From DATHBD01 sp035296325 (GTDB taxonomy: Bacteria > Actinomycetota > Actinomycetes > Mycobacteriales > Micromonosporaceae), in the NCBI GenBank assembly GCA_035296325.1, contig DATHBD010000058.1, forward strand, positions 227,636 through 291,635: 64,000 bases of DNA, in the 5' to 3' direction. The notes below the pieces were generated by a model. That model was not told where the DNA came from and searched no databases. It was given only the letters and a program-made list of their open reading frames with translations. A program made the translations under genes and the position numbers. Positions 58,415 to 64,000 of the stretch are shown in pieces (position 1 is the first letter of the stretch; each line of letters opens with the position of its first letter).

Positions 58415-59200
58415 TCAGATCAGCGGGGCGTTGCAGGCCGCCACGAGCGCGCGGCGGCAGGCGGCCAGCAGCGGGCGCAGCGCCTCGTCGCGCTGCCGCG
58501 CCTCGAACCCGGTCACCGCGCCGCCGGGGGCCGCGTGGTCGGCGAGCGCGAGGACCCGGTCCAGGACGCTGGCCCGGGCGTAGAGCCGGCGGGCCCGCGG
58601 ATCGTAGCCCGGCGGCAGGTCACTGTGGCTGTCCGGCTTGCGCAATGCGGTGATCGCCCCGGCCAGTTCCGGACGCCACTGCGCGACGTCGAGCTTGGTC
58701 AGTGCCTGGGTGGCCTCGGTCAGCGCCGCCGACAGCTCCGCCTCGGCCTCGGCGGCGGTCGGCTCGTCATACCCGGTGCGCGCGTGCTCCGGCAGCGGGT
58801 ACACCCGCCACAGCACCGTGGAGAACGTGTCGCCAGAGCCCGACGTGTGCGTGCGGACCTCCGGGACGTACCCGTACTGCCCGGCCACCACACCCTCGCC
58901 GGCCAGCAGCGCCGCGCCGGTGAACAAGCCAGGGCCCGGCAGCCCACGGGGGTCGCCCGGCGCGGGCAGGACCAGGCGGATCTGGTCGGGGTGCAGTTTC
59001 GCCAGGACGGAGATGCCCTCGGCCAGACTCACATCGGTCCATGTACCCGGTGCGTCGGCGACCACGTGCTCCTCATCGCCGGTGATCTCGGCGGCGGCAT
59101 CGTCGCACGGCACCAGGCCGGCGCGCCACGCGCGCATCCAGGCGGCGAAGCGGGTCGACCGGCGCACGGAGAGCGTCGCCGCGCGTGCTACGGGAGACAT
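58415..59200 (-). CDS. conserved actinobacterial hypothetical protein
   Basis: I do not recognise a named domain in this 261-residue protein. It has no signal peptide or membrane helix. It contains an alpha/beta section (LVLPAPGDPRGLPGPGLFTGAALLAGEGVVAGQYGYVPE) and a helical Glu/Ala-rich C terminus (AEAEAELSAALTEATQALTKL, then VLDRVLALADHAAPGG). Codon use is like its neighbours, so it is a real gene. It converges on the NagD-like gene with a 9-base gap. Confidence 0.8.
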   Translation of the reverse strand: MSPVARAATLSVRRSTRFAAWMRAWRAGLVPCDDAAAEITGDEEHVVADAPGTWTDVSLAEGISVLAKLHPDQIRLVLPAPGDPRGLPGPGLFTGAALLAGEGVVAGQYGYVPEVRTHTSGSGDTFSTVLWRVYPLPEHARTGYDEPTAAEAEAELSAALTEATQALTKLDVAQWRPELAGAITALRKPDSHSDLPPGYDPRARRLYARASVLDRVLALADHAAPGGAVTGFEARQRDEALRPLLAACRRALVAACNAPLI

Positions 59201-59425
59201 GCCCGCAAGCGTACGTGCTGACCACGAGCCGTGTCAGGTGCCCGGCGCGCGGTCCAGCCGGCGATACATCACATGCAGACCGACCAGCCCTTCGCTGGCG
59301 TGCCGGAACGCCGCCGGCACCGTGCCGATCACCTCGCAACGGGTCGTCCGGCACGCCGACAGCGTGTCATGCCGCGTCGGGCGTGCCGCACCTGGCACTG
59401 ATCCATTGACCGGTAGCCTGCGCCG

Positions 59426-60244
59426 ATGGGTGCGAACTACGGCTCGGATGTGCTCTCCGGCGACTGGCGTCGCCGCAAGGCGGTGCCGGAGGTCGACGCC
59501 GAGCCCGACCTTGTGGTGGAGGACGTCGACTCCGGTTTCTGCGGGGCGGTGGTCGGCTTCGAGTTGGGCGCGGTGGTGCTGGAGGACCGGCACGGCCGGC
59601 GGCGGAACTTTCCGCTCGCGCCGGCCGCCTTCCTGCTCGATGGTGCGGTTGTCACACTTCGTCGACCGGCACCGGGCGCGGCGGCGCCGGCGCCGCGACG
59701 CCGGACCGCGTCCGGGTCGGTCGCCGTGGCCGGCGTGCCCGCCCGGGTAGCGCGGGCCAGCCGGATCTGGGTCGAGGGCGTGCACGACGCCGCGCTGGTG
59801 GAGCGGGTCTGGGGTGACGACCTGCGGATCGAAGGCGTCGTCGTGGAGCCACTGGACGGCATCGACGCCCTCCCCGAGGAGGTGCGCCGGTTCGGCCCGT
59901 TGCACAGCCGTCGCCTCGGCGTACTCGTCGACCACCTCGTGCCGGGGTCCAAGGAGAGCCGCATCGTGGCGTCGGTGACGTCGCCGTACGTGCTGGTCAC
60001 CGGCCACCCGTACGTGGACATCTGGCAGGCCGTGAAGCCCGAGCGGCTGGGCATCAGGGCCTGGCCGGTGGTGCCCCGGGGCCAGCCCTGGAAGGAGGGC
60101 GTGTGCGCCGCGCTGGGCGTGGGCGAGCCGGCGCAGTTGTGGCGGCAGATCCTGGGGTCGGTTTCCAGCTTCCGGGACGTCGAGACACCGCTGATCGGTG
60201 CGATGGAGCGCCTCATCGACTTCGTCACGGAGCCCGGGGGATAG
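59426..60244 (+). CDS. DUF3097 protein
   Basis: This 272-residue protein has the family pattern: YGSDVLSGDWRRRKAVPEVDAEPDLVVED at the start, RIWVEGVHDAALVERVWGDDLRIEGVVVEPLDGIDALP in the middle (a Toprim-like strand with acidic residues), and VTGHPYVDIWQAVKPERLGIRAWPVVPRGQPWKEGVCAALG near the C terminus. The family is largely confined to actinobacteria and its role is unknown. A nucleic-acid-related function is suggested by the Toprim-like acidic motif only. Confidence 0.85.
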   Translation: MGANYGSDVLSGDWRRRKAVPEVDAEPDLVVEDVDSGFCGAVVGFELGAVVLEDRHGRRRNFPLAPAAFLLDGAVVTLRRPAPGAAAPAPRRRTASGSVAVAGVPARVARASRIWVEGVHDAALVERVWGDDLRIEGVVVEPLDGIDALPEEVRRFGPLHSRRLGVLVDHLVPGSKESRIVASVTSPYVLVTGHPYVDIWQAVKPERLGIRAWPVVPRGQPWKEGVCAALGVGEPAQLWRQILGSVSSFRDVETPLIGAMERLIDFVTEPGG

Positions 60245-60259
60245 GAACCAGTCCCGGGT

Positions 60260-60291
60260 CCTCGACGATTCCCCTGGCGATCTCGTCGAGG
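60260..60291 (+). terminator. hairpin after the DUF3097 gene
   Basis: CCTCGACGA and TCGTCGAGG pair perfectly over 9 bases around a 14-base loop, 16 bases after the stop codon. The position suits a terminator, though the loop is long. Confidence 0.5.
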
Positions 60292-60393
60292 TCGGCCGTC
60301 TCGACGGCTTGCCGGGCCAGGTAGCGGCCCATGCTGCGAAGCTGGAACCCGCGCTCAGTGCCGCAGCGTGCGTGGACGTGTCACGATCGAGGT

Positions 60394-60825
60394 ATGTGGT
60401 ACGCAATCATCTGGCTCGTGGCGGCCATCGGTCTCGCGGTGGCCGAGGTCTTCAGTTCTACACTGGTGCTGCTGATGCTGGCCGCCGGTGCGCTGGCGGC
60501 GGCCGGGGCCGGCGCGCTGGGCGTCGGGCTGGTTGGGCAGTTGATCGCGTTCGGTACGGTGTCGGCGGCCGGGTTGATCGCCGTCCGCCCCGTGGTACGT
60601 CGGCATCTGCACCCTGATGTCTCGGAGACCCGGATGGGTATCGAGGCGATCGAGGGCTCCGAGGGCACTGTGCTGGAGGCGATCGACGCCGACCACGGGC
60701 TGGTCAATATCGCAGGCGAGATGTGGCGGGCGCGTCCCTATGACGCGACCCAGGTGATCGAAGTCGGCGAGCAGGTTCGCGTGATCGAGGTCAAGGGCGC
60801 CACCGCAATGGTGTGGAGGGACTAG
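60394..60825 (+). CDS. NfeD-like membrane protein
   Basis: This 143-residue protein has two to three hydrophobic segments (about 1-20, 25-45, 48-68) followed by an OB-fold: GSEGTVLEAIDADHGLVNIAGEMWRARPYDATQVIEVGEQVRVIEVKGATAMV. This is the short NfeD type that pairs with SPFH/stomatin proteins in membrane microdomains. The SPFH gene follows directly, which supports the call. The ATG at 60394 follows CGAGGT closely. Confidence 0.92.
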   Translation: MWYAIIWLVAAIGLAVAEVFSSTLVLLMLAAGALAAAGAGALGVGLVGQLIAFGTVSAAGLIAVRPVVRRHLHPDVSETRMGIEAIEGSEGTVLEAIDADHGLVNIAGEMWRARPYDATQVIEVGEQVRVIEVKGATAMVWRD

Positions 60826-60827
60826 AC

Positions 60828-61997
60828 GTGGATGCTGGACAAGTGCTCCTACTGGTGATCGCCGCCGGTATCGCGATCATCGTGATAACGACGCTGCTGC
60901 GCTGCGTGCGGGTGGTGCCACAGCAGCGGATGGACGTGGTCGAGCGCCTGGGTAAGTACCAGCGCACGCTCAAGCCCGGCCTGAACCTGCTGCTGCCGTT
61001 CCTGGACCGGGTCCGCACCAAGGTGGACATGCGCGAGCAGGTGGTGAGCTTCCCGCCACAGCCGGTGATCACCTCTGACAACCTCGTCGTGTCGATCGAC
61101 ACCGTCCTGTACTTCAAGGTCGTCGACCCGGTGCGGGCCACCTACGAGATCGCGAACTTCCTGCAGGCCATCGAGCAGTTGACGGTCACCACGCTGCGTA
61201 ACGTGATCGGCTCCTTCGACCTGGAGCGGGCGCTGACCAGCCGCGAGGAGATCAACCGGCACCTGTCCGGCGTGCTGGACGAGACCACCGGCCGGTGGGG
61301 CATCAAGGTGACCCGGGTGGAGATCAAGGCCATCGAGCCGCCGGCCAGCATCCGCGACTCGATGGAGAAGCAGATGCGCGCCGAGCGGGACCGCCGTGCC
61401 GCGATCCTCAACGCCGAGGGCATCAAGCAGTCCCAGATCCTCACCGCCGAGGGCGACAAGCAGTCGTCGGTGCTGCGCGCCGAGGGTGACCGGCAGTCGC
61501 GCATCCTGCAGGCCGAGGGTCAGGCCAAGGCCATCCGTACGGTGTTCGACGCCATCCACACGTCCAACCCGAGCCAGAAGGTGCTGGCGTACCAGTACCT
61601 GCAGGCGCTGCCGCAGATCGCGGCGGGGCAGTCCAACAAGGTGTGGATCGTGCCGGCCGAGCTGACCCGCGCGCTGGAGGGCATCGGTGGTGCGCTCGGC
61701 GGGCTGACCGCGCCGGCCGCCGATGACGACGCCGGCCCGACGCCCGAGGCCATCGAGCGGGATGCCGCCATCGCGGAGCAGGATGCCGCGGAGGCTCGGC
61801 AGGCCGCCGAGGCGGCCTCCGCCGCGGCGGCGGCCGAGGCGGCGGCGGCTGCGGCCGAGATGGGCGGCGGCCGTAAGCGCAGCCTGCCGTCCGCGCCGAT
61901 GCCCACGCCGCTGGGCGCGGACGACACCTATGTGCTGCCCACCTCCGCGGAGTACCTGCCGGGCGAGGAGTACCAGCCCGGCCGCACCAACGCCTGA
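60828..61997 (+). CDS. SPFH/Band 7 stomatin-like protein
   Basis: This 389-residue protein has an N-terminal membrane anchor (residues 5-24), a Band 7 domain from RVVPQQRMDVVERLGKYQRTLKPGLNLLLPFLDRV to about residue 190, and a charged coiled-coil with a repeated AEGxxQS/R unit. The C terminus is an Ala/Glu-rich stretch and a Pro/Gly tail. It would form membrane scaffolds with the adjacent NfeD protein. The GTG at 60828 has GGAGGG eight bases upstream; the GTG at 60813 is less likely. Confidence 0.93.
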   Translation: MDAGQVLLLVIAAGIAIIVITTLLRCVRVVPQQRMDVVERLGKYQRTLKPGLNLLLPFLDRVRTKVDMREQVVSFPPQPVITSDNLVVSIDTVLYFKVVDPVRATYEIANFLQAIEQLTVTTLRNVIGSFDLERALTSREEINRHLSGVLDETTGRWGIKVTRVEIKAIEPPASIRDSMEKQMRAERDRRAAILNAEGIKQSQILTAEGDKQSSVLRAEGDRQSRILQAEGQAKAIRTVFDAIHTSNPSQKVLAYQYLQALPQIAAGQSNKVWIVPAELTRALEGIGGALGGLTAPAADDDAGPTPEAIERDAAIAEQDAAEARQAAEAASAAAAAEAAAAAAEMGGGRKRSLPSAPMPTPLGADDTYVLPTSAEYLPGEEYQPGRTNA

Positions 61998-62004
61998 ACT
62001 CCCA

Positions 62005-62044
62005 CCGGCCACCGTGGCGACGATCGCGTCGCCACGGTGGCCGG
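62005..62044. terminator. hairpin terminator after the SPFH gene
   Basis: Perfect 18-base arms (62005-62022 and 62027-62044) surround a 4-base loop, beginning 8 bases beyond the SPFH stop codon. Confidence 0.88.
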
Positions 62045-62199
62045 CGCGTGCTGATCGTGGTGCACGCAGGCCTTAAACATCGATGTACGTCAGTGACATA
62101 GGGCAACCGGGAGCCGCGACAATTGCTAGCCTCCGAAGGTGGCAGACGAGCCGTCTCCGTACTGCCGGCCGAGCTATTCCACTGAAGGTTGGACGTCTC

Positions 62200-63357
62200 A
62201 TGGGGAAACCATTTTGCCGACCGCTACATCGCCTGCACAGATCGCCACAGGCCCGCTGGGGAGCAGTAGCTGTGACTGCTGCGCTGTTGTTCCCTGCTCT
62301 GCCCGGTGGTTCCGCGCATGCCGTCAGCGGGAGTACCGCTGCGGTCGGCGATGAACTGGCGTTCACGGCGCGGCTCACCGTGGCCGGCCCGCGCAGCTGC
62401 TCGGCGGCATTGATCGATCCATCCTGGATCGTCACCGCCAAAGCTTGCTTTCAGGACAGTTCGGGCGGTGCTGTCCGGGCGGGTGTAGCACCGGGTGAAA
62501 CGAAGGCAACAGTCGGACGGACCGAGCTCGCCGTGCACGAGCTGGTCCCGCACGCGGAGCGCGATGTCGTGTTGGCGCGACTTGCCGACCCTGTCCGCGA
62601 TGTGTCAGCCGTGAAGGTGGCCAGCACCGCGCCGCGGCCCGGTGAGGTGGTGACCATCGCGGGCTACGGCCGTACCACCGATGAATGGGTGCCGGACACC
62701 GTGCACAGTGCGCAGGCCACAATTGGCGCGGTTGAATCGAGCACCCTGGAGATCTCCGGAAATGCCCCGGGTAGCGGTTCGCCATGTAAGGGCGACGCGG
62801 GCGGGCCGACCCTGCGGCGGAGCGGCTCCGGAATGGAACTGGTCGCCATCCACCACACGTCCGGGCAGGCCGGCTGCCTGGGCGAGTCATCAACGAGCAA
62901 CAGTGCCGTTGAAACTCGCATCGATGACCTTGCGGACTGGATCACCCGGACCACCTCAACCGTCAGGCCAGCCCTGTGGAGCAATCAAGCTGTCCGGGCC
63001 CAACTCGTGCTCCGGTCCCCCAGTGGCGAATACTCGCTCTGGTTCCAGGAGGACGGCAATCTGGTGGTCTACCGCCGGGACGGCGGGTACGTATGGGAAA
63101 CCCGGACCCACGGGACCGGTGCTACCGAGTTCTACAACCAGGGGGACGGGAACCTGGTCCTCTACCGCCCAGACGGCGAAGACGTCTGGGACTCCTGCAC
63201 TTCGACCGACGGCCCGTCGACGCTCTGGCTGCAGGACGACGGCAACCTGGTGCTCTACCGGAACCGGGACGGCATTGCCGTCTGGGACATACGAAAAGCG
63301 CAGTGCCGTCCTGGGACGCCCAGGTCGTCGCCGGCCCTTGCCGCCGGCGCGGCCTGA
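62200..63357 (+). CDS. secreted trypsin-like pseudoprotease fused to a bulb-type lectin
   Basis: This 385-residue protein has a signal peptide (basic head, RWGAVAVTAALLFPALPGGSAHA), a chymotrypsin-fold domain (residues about 50-250) and a B-lectin domain (residues about 262-365). In the protease domain, SWIVTAKACF stands where TAAHC is expected, losing the His. RDVVLARL keeps the Asp. CKGDAGGPTL has Ala for the catalytic Ser. The lectin carries three intact QxDxNxVxY mannose sites: QEDGNLVVY, QGDGNLVLY and QDDGNLVLY. It is probably a secreted glycan-binding protein without peptidase activity. The ATG at 62200 starts the signal peptide; 62083 is open upstream. Confidence 0.88.
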   Translation: MGKPFCRPLHRLHRSPQARWGAVAVTAALLFPALPGGSAHAVSGSTAAVGDELAFTARLTVAGPRSCSAALIDPSWIVTAKACFQDSSGGAVRAGVAPGETKATVGRTELAVHELVPHAERDVVLARLADPVRDVSAVKVASTAPRPGEVVTIAGYGRTTDEWVPDTVHSAQATIGAVESSTLEISGNAPGSGSPCKGDAGGPTLRRSGSGMELVAIHHTSGQAGCLGESSTSNSAVETRIDDLADWITRTTSTVRPALWSNQAVRAQLVLRSPSGEYSLWFQEDGNLVVYRRDGGYVWETRTHGTGATEFYNQGDGNLVLYRPDGEDVWDSCTSTDGPSTLWLQDDGNLVLYRNRDGIAVWDIRKAQCRPGTPRSSPALAAGAA

Positions 63358-63444
63358 GCCAAGGTGGTGAACAGCACGGCGATGTGTCGAAGCGCTGTGC
63401 GGGATCTTGCGTTGACCGATGTCGCACAACAGGACGGGGAGACT

Positions 63445-63774
63445 GTGTCGCCGCACCAGAGGCTGTCCCGCAGCCGTTCAGTCGCGCTCGTCGTAGCCGC
63501 TCTGACCGCTGTGTCGGGGCCGGTCGCCGTCGGTGCGCCGGCGTCCGCGATCCCGATGACGGCGGCGGTTCCCCCCGGTGGCGGCTTCACCGGTAGGGAC
63601 GTCGGCCTGGGCGGCCCCGATCAGGTGGCCACCCGGCCGGCATGCCGGTCCGCATTGAAGTGTCGTGGTGGGCGGTGCAGGGAAGCCCCGGCGTCGCGTT
63701 CGACTGGAGCAGGTACGACGCCAAGGTGGAACGGGCCGCCGGGGAACGTGTCAAGGGATTGAGGCCAGTGGGAG
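63445..63774 (+). pseudogene. broken secreted gene with glycoside-hydrolase-like fragment
   Basis: From a GTG at 63445 there is a clear signal peptide (SRSRSVALVVAALTAVSGPVAVGAPASA), then a Gly-rich stretch, but family-like sequence stops near 63640. In another frame, from about 63621, the sequence reads MPVRIEVSWWAVQGSP and FDWSRYDAKVERAAGE, which resembles the second strand region of TIM-barrel glycoside hydrolases. A frameshift separates the two parts. The gene then runs into the IS3-type transposase end and has no further recognisable sequence. Identification of the hydrolase is tentative. Confidence 0.5.
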
Positions 63775-64000
63775 TTACGCGGCTTGCGGTTCCGGGTCCG
63801 GCTTGTTGATCCAGACCTGTTCGGGCAGGTCGAGGATCTTGGGCAGGAGCCGGGTCGTGCTGAACCGTTCCGGGTGTGCCGTCCGCGCTGTGGTCAAGAC
63901 ATCTTCGCGGTTCGCGCGGACGCTGTGATGCCGGCCGTGGTGGACGTCGGCAGGGGCGTGCAGGCCGATGCCCGAGTGCCGGTGAGCGTGGTTGTACCAG
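63760..64000. mobile_element. IS3-family insertion sequence, right end (partial)
   Basis: The transposase 3' end places the right end of the element just below 63775. A TG at 63760 (TGAGGCCAGTGGGAG) is a candidate terminal inverted repeat start, since IS3 elements end in TG/CA. The other end is outside the window, so the boundary and target duplication cannot be confirmed. Confidence 0.55.
63775..64000 (-). CDS. IS3-family transposase (integrase core), C-terminal part
   Basis: Read on the minus strand from the window edge, 74 residues begin WYNHAHRHSGIGLH, which is the conserved C-terminal integrase-core signature of IS3-family OrfB transposases. It continues ADVHHGRHHSVRANREDVLTTARTAHPERFS and ends at a TAA at 63775-63777. 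The start lies beyond the window. The catalytic DDE residues are mostly upstream of this fragment, so activity cannot be judged. It abuts the broken secreted gene. Confidence 0.88.
   Translation of the reverse strand, partial: WYNHAHRHSGIGLHAPADVHHGRHHSVRANREDVLTTARTAHPERFSTTRLLPKILDLPEQVWINKPDPEPQAA

Noticed and set aside
1..64000. CRISPR array, prophage, toxin-antitoxin or defence island
   Set aside because: No spaced direct repeats, cas genes, phage structural genes or recognisable defence proteins were found; the only mobile element is the IS3 fragment at the right edge.

Overview
The window is about 64 kb of very GC-rich, gene-dense DNA. Its genes are mostly short-spaced or overlapping by 1 or 4 bases, and many start with GTG. 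It reads as chromosomal core DNA of a mycelial actinomycete, most likely Micromonosporaceae (Micromonospora-like). The basis is the tpiA-secG-rbpA and pgl-opcA-zwf-tal-tkt order, a sufR-led SUF operon with an embedded Rieske gene, an AcnR-type regulator, an InhA-type enoyl reductase next to a [2Fe-2S] ferrochelatase, and a DUF3097 gene. No rRNA, tRNA or CRISPR array was seen. The family-level assignment is inference.

Layout. 1-2.7 kb: end of glycolysis (pgk 3' end, tpiA), a DUF4232 lipoprotein on the other strand, then secG and rbpA. 2.7-3.7 kb: a small four-cysteine membrane protein and a 5'-truncated trypsin-like protease. 3.9-10.6 kb (minus strand): pentose-phosphate block pgl-opcA-zwf-tal-tkt. 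10.9-14.2 kb: heme A synthesis (ctaB, ctaA) flanking a coupled hypothetical/ATP-grasp pair. 14.3-21.1 kb: iron-sulfur cluster assembly operon sufR-B-D-Rieske-C-S-U-T, every junction overlapping or nearly so, with a SufR-type operator on the first start codon. 21.1-29.2 kb: zinc metallopeptidase, ABC-F ATPase, GT-C-like membrane protein, a small HTH protein coupled to an enoyl-CoA hydratase homologue, a 626-base gene-free stretch holding a long hairpin and a 34-bp tandem repeat, then an ABC exporter. 29.2-36 kb: atypical SDR, AcnR-type repressor, atypical HAD protein, RIO-type kinase, aconitase, ribosome-hibernation-type protein. 36-43.4 kb: two GNATs, a possible tubby/LURP-fold protein, DUF2207-like protein plus LemA, an M19 dipeptidase homologue, and a TetR/quinone-oxidoreductase divergent pair. 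43.4-51.3 kb: aminopeptidase P, an AsnB-like ligase lacking the glutaminase cysteine, a PfkB kinase, metallo-beta-lactamase-fold and FlK-like thioesterase genes, and a zinc-site protein/YdbS/YdbT operon. 51.6-58.4 kb: MoxR-DUF58-VWA, then mabA/inhA-like fabG-fabI, hemH and a NagD-like HAD. 58.4-62 kb: hypothetical, DUF3097, NfeD and SPFH proteins. 62-64 kb: a secreted serine-protease homologue lacking two triad residues and fused to a bulb-type lectin, a broken secreted gene with a glycoside-hydrolase-like fragment, and the 3' end of an IS3-family transposase running off the window.

How the genes fit together. The window links central carbon flux (glycolysis, NADPH-producing pentose phosphate, aconitase) with iron metabolism (Fe-S assembly, heme A, heme). 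SufR, AcnR, aconitase and the [2Fe-2S] ferrochelatase all belong to that theme. I saw no defence island, biosynthetic gene cluster or prophage. The observations most worth checking are the SufR operator on the sufR start codon, a near-identical 13-base motif upstream of both acnR and the unlinked acn, several proteins that have lost canonical catalytic residues, and the tandem-repeat/hairpin intergenic region.
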